Shown in pieces: positions 8,741-17,041 of a stretch of 64,000 bases of DNA. The stretch is from NCBI GenBank assembly GCA_963790505.1, contig CAWBOT010000004.1, forward strand, positions 620,001-684,000, written 5' to 3'. The translations under genes were made by a program, and so were the position numbers. Source of the DNA: Acidisarcina sp963790505. Its GTDB lineage: Bacteria > Acidobacteriota > Terriglobia > Terriglobales > Acidobacteriaceae. Position 1 is the first letter of the stretch. Each line of letters begins with the position of its first letter. The notes below the pieces were generated by a model. It worked only from the letters and a program-made list of their open reading frames with translations, was not told the origin of the DNA and did not search any database.

Positions 8741-9211
8741 ATGGAAAAAGCGACATTTGGAGCGGGTTGTTTCTGGGGGGTGGAGGTCGAGTTCGGGAAA
8801 ATTCCTGGCGTGACCGAGACCGCCGTCGGCTACGAGGGTGGCCAGACGGAGCGTCCGACTTACAAAGAGGTCTGCACGGACCGGACTGGCCATGCGGAGG
8901 TCGTTGAGCTGACCTTCGACCCGGCGAAGGTGAGCTACGAGAAACTGGTCGAAGCCTTCTTCGAGCTTCACGATCCGACCCAGCTCAACCGCCAGGGGCC
9001 GGATTGGGGGACCCAGTACCGCAGCGCGATCTTCTTTCATTCTCCCGAGCAAGAAGCGACGGCGAAACAGGTGATCGAGAAGCTGACGACGGAGCAGAAA
9101 TTCAGGAAGCCGATTGTAACCCAAGTGGCGCCGGCGCAGACCTTCTGGAAGGCTGAAGAGTATCACCAGAAGTATCTTGAGAAGCGCGGCGCGGTAAGCT
9201 GCCACATCTAA
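8741..9211 (+). CDS. msrA: Peptide-methionine (S)-S-oxide reductase MsrA
   Basis: A 156-residue MsrA. The catalytic Cys is in FGAGCFWGVE (residue 10 from the chosen start), followed by YEGG, GHAEVVELTFDP and the EEYHQKYL motif near the end. It reduces the S-epimer of methionine sulfoxide in proteins using thioredoxin. I chose ATG 8741 because GAGAGG lies at 8729-8734 with good spacing; a start at 8723 would add only six residues. MsrB is encoded separately at 49.0 kb. The only recycling Cys candidate is near the C-terminus (SCHI). Confidence 0.95.
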   Translation: MEKATFGAGCFWGVEVEFGKIPGVTETAVGYEGGQTERPTYKEVCTDRTGHAEVVELTFDPAKVSYEKLVEAFFELHDPTQLNRQGPDWGTQYRSAIFFHSPEQEATAKQVIEKLTTEQKFRKPIVTQVAPAQTFWKAEEYHQKYLEKRGAVSCHI

Positions 9212-9261
9212 GCGAAACGATCGCGGGTTCAGGTCAGTGATGAGTGGCGCTTAGGAAGAGA

Positions 9262-9338
9262 TGGTGCACCCGGCAAGATTCGAACTTGCGACCTAACGCT
9301 TCGGAGGCGTTCGCTCTATCCAGCTGAGCTACGGGTGC
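9262..9338 (-). tRNA. tRNA-Arg (anticodon CCG)
   Basis: On the minus strand a full cloverleaf is readable. The acceptor GCACCCG pairs with CGGGTGC. The D-arm is GCTCAGCTGGATAGAGC. The anticodon stem AACGC/GCGTT holds the loop CTCCGAA with anticodon CCG. The T-arm is GCAAGTTCGAATCTTGC. The discriminator A is followed by genomically encoded CCA (9262-9264 on the plus strand). It reads CGG codons. An ATACTA on the plus strand at 9353-9358 (TAGTAT on the gene strand) could be its -10 box. Confidence 0.97.
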
Positions 9339-9448
9339 GCGCCACCTTAAGGATACTACGGCGACTGCGCCCACTGCGAGATTGGTGGTAGCCTTCCGAT
9401 GGTGGGGTCGCAAGTCTCCCACATATCAGTGCCAAAGGAATTCATTCC

Positions 9449-10012
9449 ATGTTGCGACGCAAATTACTGTGTACGTTCGGCGCCATACTCCTCGGCTCGC
9501 TGACTACGATTTCTCTGCAAGGCCAAGAAGCCACGGCGGCCAATGACTACGGCAAAAAGCTGCCCAGCCCTCCGGCGCAGGCGCGAGTCGCGCTCGATGG
9601 CAAGATTGTCACCATTGATTACAACCAGCCATCGCTGCGCGGGCGGCATGTTGGAGCGGAGCTGGCTCCGTATGGCAAGGTCTGGCGGACGGGGGCTAAT
9701 CCGGCGACGACTCTGAAAACCGAGGTGAATCTGAAGATTGGCGACCTGGCCGTGCCGGCGGGGACATACACGATCTATTCGGTTCCCTCCGCGACGACCT
9801 GGAAGCTGATCATCAATAAGCAGACGGGTCAATGGGGCACGGTCTACAACCAGGACCAGGACCTCGGGCGTACAGACATGAAGAAGGGGCCGAGTCCTGC
9901 AGCGCCAGTAGAGGTCTTCACCATCAAGTTTGAAAACACCAAGGGCAAGAAGACCGAGCTGCATCTGATCTGGGAGAACACCGACGTGTTTGTGCCGGTG
10001 GTCGCGCAGTAA
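9449..10012 (+). CDS. Secreted DUF2911 family protein
   Basis: A 187-residue protein with a signal peptide (basic start, hydrophobic residues 8-24, likely cleavage after LQGQEA). The mature part matches the DUF2911 family as I know it: SLRGRHVG, GKVWRTGANPATTL, AGTYTIYSVPS, and IWENTDVFVPV at the C-terminus. The function of the family is unknown; members are exported and common in Acidobacteriota and Bacteroidota. A good AAAGGA ribosome site precedes ATG. The gene converges with the small gene at 10019. Confidence 0.85.
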   Translation: MLRRKLLCTFGAILLGSLTTISLQGQEATAANDYGKKLPSPPAQARVALDGKIVTIDYNQPSLRGRHVGAELAPYGKVWRTGANPATTLKTEVNLKIGDLAVPAGTYTIYSVPSATTWKLIINKQTGQWGTVYNQDQDLGRTDMKKGPSPAAPVEVFTIKFENTKGKKTELHLIWENTDVFVPVVAQ

Positions 10013-10018
10013 GCCAGC

Positions 10019-10315
10019 TTATCGTTTGGCGGCAAGCTCTTCCATCACGGATTGCACCAGTTCTTTGGCACCCTTGATCTCGCTGAGCACGGCCTGAAGA
10101 TCGAGGGCGGGCACGGAGGGATTGCGGCTGGAGGTGCAATAGACTCCGTGCTGCCCGACAAGGATGAGCGCGTCGGTCAGGCGGTCGAGCGAGACCGCCA
10201 GACGCCCGCGGGCCGTCCCCATCATGAATTCGTGTTTTTCAAGCTCTTCGCGGTAGTCGTCGAATACAGACAAGTGATTTCCCCAGAAGGCCGAGGAAGA
10301 CTTCGAGGAAGTCAA
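10019..10315 (-). CDS. Small helical hypothetical protein
   Basis: A 98-residue soluble protein predicted mostly alpha-helical, with charged helices (DDYREELEKHEFMMG, LDRLTDALILVG, EIKGAKELVQSVMEEL) and one Cys. No signal peptide, membrane helix or recognised domain. It lies downstream of the pyruvate kinase gene on the same strand but is separated from it by a hairpin. The good codon bias and absence of a competing frame support a real gene. Function unknown. Confidence 0.6.
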   Translation of the reverse strand: MTSSKSSSAFWGNHLSVFDDYREELEKHEFMMGTARGRLAVSLDRLTDALILVGQHGVYCTSSRNPSVPALDLQAVLSEIKGAKELVQSVMEELAAKR

Positions 10316-10359
10316 CTCCGGCGCTTCCTCCGCAGCTCAAGCCGCGTTGATTCAATTGT

Positions 10360-10391
10360 GATGACGGCACGGTTGATGCCGTGCCATCATC
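10360..10391 (-). terminator. Hairpin after pyruvate kinase
   Basis: GATGA-C-GGCACGG (10360-10372) pairs with CCGTGCC-A-TCATC (10379-10391) around a 6-base loop, 20 bases beyond the pyk stop. There is no strong T-run on the minus strand, so it may stabilise the mRNA 3' end or act as a weak terminator. Confidence 0.55.
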
Positions 10392-10411
10392 AAAGGCTGA
10401 GTAGAAGTTCC

Positions 10412-11936
10412 CTAGTGGACGGCCAGCTCTGCTTCCCGTGCCTGCGCCGGCTGTTCAGCGATTTCGTCACCCAGCACATGCAGCCGGAGGAAGTTGGTCG
10501 ACCCGCTCTTGGTGCGGGTTCCGGCAACGATTCCGAGGATTTCCCGGTGATGCACGAAGCCTTTTTCCTCGAGGATGCGCTCCGCCTCCGACACCATCTG
10601 TTCGGTGGTGTAGTTTTTGGCGCAGATTACGGGAACGACGCCCCAGAGCATGGTCATACGGTTGATAACGACCGGCACGCTCGACAATGCGTAAATTTGC
10701 GGGCCGGGCCGATACTTCGACAATTGCCGGGCCGTAGCTCCGGTTTCTGTGAAGACCGCGATAGCGCTGATGTCGAGATCCTCGGCCGCGTGGGCCATCG
10801 ACTCGCAAATCGTCTCCGAGATAGATAGCCGTGCATGGCCGGAGTAGTGGACGCCGACCGGAGTGTCGGCAGGATGGTCGCGCATCTGGCCTTCGGTCTC
10901 GGTGACGATTTTGGCCATCATCTTCACTGCTTCGACAGGATACTTACCAGCGGCGGTTTCAGCTGAGAGCATGACGGCGTCGGTGCCGTCATAAATTGCG
11001 TTGGCGACGTCGCTCGCCTCGGCGCGCGTAGGCCGGGGGTTTTCGATCATTGATTCGAGCATCTGGGTCGCGGTGATCACCGGCTTCCGGTACTCGGCGG
11101 CGCGGCGAATGACATGTTTCTGGATGGCTGGAACTTTCTCGGGCGGCATCTCGACGCCCAGATCGCCGCGCGCCACCATGACGCCGTCGGCAATCTCGAG
11201 AATGCTTTCCAGATTCTCGATGGCCTGCGGCTTTTCGAGCTTGGCGATCACCCAGGTATCGGCGCCGAGGGCAGCGATGCGGTCCTTGACGTGGCGGACA
11301 TCGTCCGCAGTTCGAACAAAAGAAACCGCAATGGCATCCACTCCGCTGTGAATCGCGAACTCGAGATCGATTTCGTCTTTCTCGGTGAGAGAGGGCACGC
11401 GCACCGGAATCCCCGGCAGATTGATGCCTTTCTTCTCGCCGAGCATGCCGCCATTGATCACGGTACACTCGACGTCCTCGCCGATCACCTTGAGAACGCT
11501 AAGCTCGATCAGGCCATCAGCGAGAGAGGATCCGCGAACCAGGTTCCAGATTTTCCGCCAGGGTCGTGAATGTGGTGCTAACCAGGGTTGCGTTTCCGAG
11601 AATGTCGCGCGGCGTGATGGTCAGCGTCTGTCCAGCAATCAGTTGAACGGGCGTTCCATTTTCCAGCTTGCCGGTGCGGATCTTCGGGCCTTGCAAATCG
11701 CCCAGAATGCAGATGGGCTTTTCTTCCTCACGGGCGACAGTGCGCACCATCTCGATCAGCTTCAATTTTTCGGCATGAATGCCGTGCGAAAAATTCAGGC
11801 GGGCGACGTCGAGGCCGGCGCGCACCAGCTGCCGAAAGGCCTGCTCATTATTCGACGCGGGTCCGAGCGTACCAACAATTTTCGCCCGGCGCCGTTGCTC
11901 CGGCAGGCCCGCGGTCGAACTCACGAAAGAACTCAT
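10412..11936 (-). pseudogene. pyk: Pyruvate kinase gene with one +1 frame disruption
   Basis: Two abutting frames together make one pyruvate kinase. The upstream frame (from ATG 11936, preceded by GGGGGAG) carries RAKIVGTLGPAS, LNFSHG and GDLQGPKIRTG. It ends PGSRILSR-stop at 11517. In the next frame the protein continues as ADGLIELSVLKVIGEDVECTVINGG, then VPSLTEKDEIDL, AKLEKPQAIENL, GVMVARGDLGVEMP and ITATQMLESMI. The expected junction is PGSRILLADGLIEL, so one surplus base sits in the CTCTCTC tract near 11521-11527. Both halves have all catalytic motifs and normal codon use. The enzyme makes pyruvate and ATP from PEP and ADP. Either a sequencing error or a recent inactivation; the lack of any other decay favours error. 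Confidence 0.9.
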
Positions 11937-11986
11937 TGACTCCCCCAGAGGCACATCGGAGTCTTGCTCGCGTGCCCCAACGTAGT

Positions 11987-12929
11987 TTACTCTTCCGGGG
12001 CCGCGATCGGTTCAACTGAATTGCCCTGAGCGGAGGTCGAACTGTCTGCCATCGAGCCCTCCTCCGGGCGCTTCTGCCGTGCCAGTTCCCGTTTGGGATA
12101 AATCTGCGCGTTGAACTCCGCTCCCATCAAGATACTCAGCGAAGTGATGTAGAGCCAGACCAGGGTGGCGATTGCTGCCAGCGACCGATCCGTAGACGGC
12201 CATATAAACGGCGAAACGCGTCACGTACCAGCCGTAGGCGAGGGTGGCGGCGAACCAGGTAAGGGTGGCCATCGTGGCCCCCGGCAGGCAGCATTTCCAG
12301 CTGTGGGTCCGGGGTGCGCCAAAGTGGTAGATCACGGTCAACACCGCGATTCCGGTCGAGACGGCAATCGCCCAACGCACCATCCGCCAGAGAAGCAGGA
12401 CGTAAAGCCGAAGTTCATGGTCGGCGTTGTCGATCATCCACAGCTCAATCTGGTGGCCGAAGACGACGATGGCGGTAGCGAACAACATCGGCGCCAGACA
12501 GATCGGAATCAACGCCGCCGCGACTGCCCGCGTTTGCCAAATGCTCCATAATCGGCGCGGCAGGCGGTAGGCGCGGCGGAAGCCTTCCATCAATGAAAGC
12601 ATCATGCCCATTGCCGCGAGCGCCGCGACCAACAAAGCAGACCACACTACCTGCATCGAGTGCGCGTGACGGCTGAGGAAGTAGGCCTGAGCCAGGTCCA
12701 TAGTGTCTGCGGGCAGGACCTCATTCAGAACCGATCGGATTTCATTAGCGAGCGTGTCAGTCTCGGGGGTAAGAGCCAGCAGGGTAGTGATTGCCAGCAA
12801 TGCAGGAAAAAGACTCAGGATGGCCGAGTAGGCTGCCGCCTTGGCAATAGTAAAGACGTCGTGCACCATGGATTTCTCCACGGCACGCCGAAAGTGTCCC
12901 AAGATTCGCCAGAGCGGAGACTTCCGCAT
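11987..12929 (-). pseudogene. YihY/BrkB family membrane protein with one +1 frame disruption
   Basis: About 310 residues of a YihY/virulence-factor-BrkB-type inner-membrane protein with six hydrophobic helices. The typical start of the domain (AKAAAYSAILSLFPALL) is present. The family signature after YMAVYGSVA breaks near 12172-12178. The open frame runs on in an unrelated Gly/Arg-rich tail to 12012. In the +1 frame the family continuation appears instead: AIATLVWLYITSLSILMGAEFNAQIYP, ending at TAA 11987. One extra G in GCTGGCAGC explains it. The start is uncertain: ATG 12929 is used; a TTG at 12983 would overlap the thioredoxin gene by 19 bases. Function of the family is not settled. Confidence 0.85.
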
Positions 12930-12964
12930 ACCGTAGAGGATAGCTGAGAAAAAGCGCGCCGCTC

Positions 12965-13462
12965 TTAGCTGGCGGGCTTCCAATGATTCAAGAACTCGGT
13001 TACAGAAGACTCGTCCATGCGGCGCATTGCTTCAAATTCGCCATTCGTCTGGCTATAAAGGAGCTTGCCGCGGGAGTCGAGGACCGCCAGCGCTGGAACG
13101 CCTTTCTTGAGAGGGACGCCGTACTTCTCGGCAACATCGACGTTCTTATCCATATGGCCGATATCGATGTGAACGAGGACGAAGTTCGACTCCAGCAAGC
13201 TGAGGTTCTTGTCGTCGTGGAAGTAGATATCGAGCACCTGGCAATCTCCGCACCAATTTCCGCCGAAGTCGAGAATGACCCGCTTGTGTTCTTTGGCGGC
13301 GGCAGCCAGCGCCGCCTGAATGTCGGCGTGGGGATCGGCGGTGTCGGAGTAGATCACCTTCGTGCCGGCAAGAGCAGTCGGGGCGGACCATGCGAAGGTT
13401 CCCGCAAGGAGACCGAGGGAAAGAGCGGAACGCTGAACCAGCTTCGAGGCGAGAGGGCGCAT
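12965..13462 (-). CDS. Secreted thioredoxin-fold protein (WCGDC)
   Basis: A 165-residue protein with a signal peptide (residues 1-33, cleavage near ALAG). The thioredoxin-like domain has GGNWCGDCQVLD, with redox Cys71 and Cys74, followed by a cis-Pro region (KGVPALAVLD). The spacing resembles the thioredoxin_7/DsbD-gamma-like group, in which N-terminal helices precede the WCxxC. It would act in the periplasm as a disulfide reductant or oxidant. It lies just upstream of the YihY-type gene on the same strand and may be cotranscribed with it. The redox partner is unknown. Confidence 0.85.
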   Translation of the reverse strand: MRPLASKLVQRSALSLGLLAGTFAWSAPTALAGTKVIYSDTADPHADIQAALAAAAKEHKRVILDFGGNWCGDCQVLDIYFHDDKNLSLLESNFVLVHIDIGHMDKNVDVAEKYGVPLKKGVPALAVLDSRGKLLYSQTNGEFEAMRRMDESSVTEFLNHWKPAS

Positions 13463-13694
13463 ATCTGAATAAGATACGCTGGTCTGGCCTGGCGTCGCGT
13501 TTTCTCCTTTGTGATCGGCGTCATTGGGGGGGCGCCATAAGGTAAGAAGGGGCGGCTGCCTGCCTTACTGACATCGAGTTTAGGACTGGATTGACTTTTG
13601 TTCGAACTGCGAAGTATAGCTTGATGCTGCTTCCGATTCTCGCCCTCCTCCGCCTCGTACGAAGATCGAACCTAACTTGTGAGGTAAGTTCGCC

Positions 13695-15293
13695 ATGAAC
13701 GGGAACTGTGTTATTGAGATGTGCCTTCGGGCCCGCTTGATCTTGCTTGGGATAACGCTCACCTCGCCCGTGTTGATGGGCGCTCAGTCGCCGAGGCTGG
13801 CGCCGGAGAAGATGCCCAAGATCGGCTCGGTCAGCGACCGATACCAATCCTTCAACATCGAGATGATCGAGGTGACGGGCGGCAGGTTTTGGGCGCCGTA
13901 CAAGCACGGCGAGGCACCGACCCCGTCTCCGGCCGAACCCAAGGTCTCGCCGCCACCCGGCATGGATCCTTCGCTCTACCGGTATCGTCCGCCGATCGAT
14001 CTCGCCAACCCGCAGCTTCGCAAGTTAGCCGCGGCCCTCGGGCCGAGCTATATGAGAGTAAGCGGAACGTGGGCCAACTCGACTTACTTTCAGGATTCCG
14101 ACGAGCCCGCTCCGGCCGTTCCACCGGCAGGATTCGGCGGCGTTCTTACGCGCAAGGAATGGAAGAGCGTCATTGATTTTTCGCAGGCGGTCGATGCCGA
14201 GATCGTGACGTCTTTTGCTATCAGCCCTGGAGTGCGCGACGAGAGCGGCGTGTGGACGCCCATTGAAGCCAAGAAGTTCCTGGCTTATACCAATAGCGTC
14301 GGCGGAAAGATCGCGGCCGCGGAGATGTTCAACGAGCCAACGTTCGCGTCGATGGGCGGAGCGCCCAAGGGATACGATGCCGCGGCTTATGGCAAAGACT
14401 TCCGTGCTTTCGACGCCTTTGTGAAACAGGCAGCCCCTGATTTGAAGGTGCTCGGTCCTGGCTCGGTGGGCGAAGGTCACGGTTTCGGTGAGATGCCGGG
14501 AATGCATATGCTGAAATCGACGGATATGCTGGCGGCGTCGGGTCCGGGTATTGATATCTTCTCGTATCACTTCTATGGCGGAGCCTCGCAGCGATGTGTA
14601 AGGCCGGGAACGGCGCCGCAGATTACCCCAACCACGGCACTGACCGAAGAGTGGCTCTTCCGCTCGCAGCACGAGGAGGAGTATTACGCGAAGTTGCGGG
14701 ACCAGTTCGCCCCGGGAAAGCCAATCTGGCTCACCGAGACCGGCGAGACGGCATGCGGCGGCGATCCGTGGGCTGCGGATTTTATCGACAGCTTTCGATA
14801 TCTCAACCAGCTTGGCTTGCTCGCAAAGCTAGGCGTGCAAGTTGTCATTCACAACACGCTGGCCGCCAGCGACTACGCGCTAATTGACGAAAGCGATCTG
14901 ACTCCGCGCCCCAATTACTGGGCCGCAGTCTTGTGGCGTAAGCTGATGGGAAAAACCGTGCTCGACGCCGGACCGTCTGGTTCGCCGAACCTATATATCT
15001 ATGCCCAATGCCTGAGAGGAAAGCCGGGGGGTGTGGCGTTGCTCGCGATCAATGCGGACAGGTCGACGGCGAAGGACATATTCCTGCCAGTTGAGTCGGA
15101 ACGCTATACGTTATCGGCAGCCGATCTTATGGGCAACAAAGTTGACTTAAACGGGAGCGAGTTGAAACAAGACTCGGACGGAGGTCTGCCGTCGCTTTTC
15201 GGAGCTGCCACGAAGCCTGGGGCCATCAGGCTGGCTGCTGCGAGCATCACCTTCCTGGGCATCCCGGCGGCGGGAAATTCCAACTGCCGCTGA
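13695..15293 (+). CDS. Secreted heparanase-like glycoside hydrolase (GH79)
   Basis: A 532-residue exported protein (signal segment about residues 9-29, ending VLMGAQS). It matches the heparanase/beta-glucuronidase GH79 fold along its length. The N-terminal strand is SFNIEMIEVTGGRFW. Acid/base Glu214 lies in AAAEMFNEPTF and nucleophile Glu348 in IWLTETGETACGG. The stretch after it (YLNQLGLLAKLGVQVVIHNT, then SDYALIDESDLTPRPNYW and KLMGKTVL) parallels the human heparanase segment around VVMRQVFFGAGNYHLVDE and the KLVGTKVL helix. A C-terminal beta-sandwich with DLNGSEL follows. The likely activity is endo- or exo-cleavage of glucuronic-acid-containing polysaccharides; the substrate is unknown. 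Confidence 0.82.
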   Translation: MNGNCVIEMCLRARLILLGITLTSPVLMGAQSPRLAPEKMPKIGSVSDRYQSFNIEMIEVTGGRFWAPYKHGEAPTPSPAEPKVSPPPGMDPSLYRYRPPIDLANPQLRKLAAALGPSYMRVSGTWANSTYFQDSDEPAPAVPPAGFGGVLTRKEWKSVIDFSQAVDAEIVTSFAISPGVRDESGVWTPIEAKKFLAYTNSVGGKIAAAEMFNEPTFASMGGAPKGYDAAAYGKDFRAFDAFVKQAAPDLKVLGPGSVGEGHGFGEMPGMHMLKSTDMLAASGPGIDIFSYHFYGGASQRCVRPGTAPQITPTTALTEEWLFRSQHEEEYYAKLRDQFAPGKPIWLTETGETACGGDPWAADFIDSFRYLNQLGLLAKLGVQVVIHNTLAASDYALIDESDLTPRPNYWAAVLWRKLMGKTVLDAGPSGSPNLYIYAQCLRGKPGGVALLAINADRSTAKDIFLPVESERYTLSAADLMGNKVDLNGSELKQDSDGGLPSLFGAATKPGAIRLAAASITFLGIPAAGNSNCR

Positions 15294-15297
15294 GATT

Positions 15298-16251
15298 TCA
15301 AGGCCAGAGCAAATAGAACGACTCCTTCGCCATCTCGATCACGGCGCGGGAGGCGCCAAGCACCTCGCCGTCGGCCTCGGCAAGGACCGCAGTGTGGTAA
15401 TCGTAGTCTTTGACGGGGCGGCAGACGATGCGAACGGCGTCGGTGTAGCGCACCGATGGCGAGCTCCCGTCGCGCGACTCTCTTCTTGCCAGCGCCTGGA
15501 CGCTTGCCTTCGCCAAGCCCCAACGGCCGGTAGCGTCGACGGTCGCCAGTCGCAGCATCGGCTCTTCCAGGCTTCCGCCGGGGCGCCAGCGATTGAGCTC
15601 CGCAACCCGGACCGCGATCGCCTCACATACCCGCTGACGGAACTTGTTTCCGTCGACCGTGGTTACCTCGATCTCAAATGGCTGAATTCGATGCTTCGTC
15701 AGAAGGCTGATACCGGCGAGAAAATACGAAGTTCTTCCAAGCGCCCTCTTTCCCCAGCTGTCGGCGGCGTTCATCAGGGAGGCGTGGAGGCCCATGCCTG
15801 CGGCCATGGCGAAGTACCAACTCTTGTCTTTCGTACGGCCGGGAACTCCCGAGGGATCGGGTAAGGTCACGGTGATCCGCCCCAATGGAATGCGGCGCGG
15901 CGCGGCGTCGAGCAGCTTTCGCGCGGCGTCAACCGGATGGCGCGGCAGGTTCATGTTTTGCGCCAGCACGTTCCCCGTGCCGAAAGGCAGGATGCCGACA
16001 GGGATATTTGTTCCCGCGACTCCCTGAATCACGTTGAATACGGTGCCGTCGCCGCCGCAGACGAGGATGGTATCGAAGCCGTCTTCGATGCCCTGCCGGG
16101 CCTGCTCGCCAGCCGACTGCGCCGAGAGCGTCTCATGCACCTCGACCGAAAGTCCGACGGAGCCAAGCAGCGTGGCAATGCGGGCGATGGCGTCGCGGTG
16201 GGCCGCGCGCTGCTCGAAAATCGGATTCACAAACAGCAGAACACGACGCAT
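15298..16251 (-). CDS. Diacylglycerol-kinase-type lipid kinase (YegS/BmrU family)
   Basis: A 317-residue soluble lipid kinase. The catalytic domain shows LLFVNPIFEQRA, the nucleotide-binding ILVCGGDGTVFNVIQG and LPFGTGNVLAQNM, all classic for the DAGK_cat family. The C-terminal YegS-like lid domain follows, with LAEADGEV near residue 290. ATG 16251 is preferred over an upstream TTG at 16272 because the family begins directly with the VNP strand. It probably phosphorylates diacylglycerol or a sphingosine-like lipid. It converges with the GH79 gene. Confidence 0.85.
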   Translation of the reverse strand: MRRVLLFVNPIFEQRAAHRDAIARIATLLGSVGLSVEVHETLSAQSAGEQARQGIEDGFDTILVCGGDGTVFNVIQGVAGTNIPVGILPFGTGNVLAQNMNLPRHPVDAARKLLDAAPRRIPLGRITVTLPDPSGVPGRTKDKSWYFAMAAGMGLHASLMNAADSWGKRALGRTSYFLAGISLLTKHRIQPFEIEVTTVDGNKFRQRVCEAIAVRVAELNRWRPGGSLEEPMLRLATVDATGRWGLAKASVQALARRESRDGSSPSVRYTDAVRIVCRPVKDYDYHTAVLAEADGEVLGASRAVIEMAKESFYLLWP

Positions 16252-16412
16252 CCGCGCTTTCGGCGAAATCAAGGGAGGACGCCAGCAAGCCTGCCGAGAC
16301 GATCCTGCCCGATTCCGCTCTCAGCATACAGATGCCGTGAAACAGGAGTGTGTATTCGCCGAGATTTGTGCGGCCCGGAACCAGCACCGTACACCGGTGC
16401 AACTTTATCCGA

Positions 16413-16925
16413 TTATCGTCTGGGGGGAGGCATGGGATACACGGGGCGACTGCGATAGACGAGCGCCCGGATCGCCCAGATAATCAACGCGACGAATCCA
16501 GCCACGAAGAGCAGCGGCAGAATAAAGAGGAAGATCGGGAAGACTACGCGGTCATTGCCGATCGCGGATCCGGTTCCAGTGCGGAGGTTTCCGGCCAAAA
16601 CAACGGCGTCGCGTTCGATGCTGGCGTTGTCACCCACGGTGACATTGCCCAGAATTGCGACCGCATCATGCTCGGCATGACCACGCACACGAATGTTGCC
16701 GAGGACCGCGACGGCATCTCCGTGCAGCGTGCCGTCGATTTCAATCGAGCAGGCCAGGCAGACTGCATCATGGGCCTCCTCACCTTCGCGAACGACAATA
16801 TCGTTGCCGAACTGCACGACATCGCGGCTCTGGGCTTGTGCAAGCGGCGCGAAGAGGCAAAGCAATATTGCCGGAATAGCAAATCGATAGGCCGCGGTCG
16901 ATCGGACCGCCAGCAGGTTGCGCAC
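16413..16925 (-). CDS. Secreted bactofilin-like beta-solenoid protein with C-terminal membrane helix
   Basis: A 170-residue protein from a GTG start behind a GGGAGG ribosome site. A signal peptide (residues 14-32) is followed by short beta-repeats of about 15-18 residues (IEIDGTLHGDAVAVLGN, VRGHAEHDAVAILGN, VGDNASIERDAVVLAGN). These have the Gly-Asp/Asn spacing of a polymer-forming bactofilin-like solenoid. A hydrophobic helix (about residues 130-153) and a basic Pro-rich tail close the protein. Membrane-anchored with the solenoid outside is the likely topology. Not a canonical cytoplasmic bactofilin; function unknown. Confidence 0.65.
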   Translation of the reverse strand: MRNLLAVRSTAAYRFAIPAILLCLFAPLAQAQSRDVVQFGNDIVVREGEEAHDAVCLACSIEIDGTLHGDAVAVLGNIRVRGHAEHDAVAILGNVTVGDNASIERDAVVLAGNLRTGTGSAIGNDRVVFPIFLFILPLLFVAGFVALIIWAIRALVYRSRPVYPMPPPRR

Positions 16926-17041
16926 GAGACAGCCTCCCTAAGACACAGTTCGTCGTTGAGTCAGGTACGCCAATCGTAACCCGCTGGTTCCGGAAGAAAT
17001 TCCCAGGATGATTCGGCGGGGTCGGACTTCGCTCGAGTCTG

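Noticed and set aside
9262..9338. The tRNA-Arg gene as an integration site
   Set aside because: No integrase gene, no repeated tRNA 3' end nearby, and the flanking genes look like core chromosome.
11515..11530. Programmed ribosomal frameshift in pyruvate kinase
   Set aside because: No slippery heptamer or downstream pseudoknot is evident, and pyruvate kinases are not known to use one. A single surplus base is simpler.
12012..12180. Alternative C-terminus of the YihY-type protein in the uninterrupted frame
   Set aside because: It is Gly/Arg/Ala-rich noise, while the +1 frame encodes the conserved family continuation and ends with its own stop at 11987.
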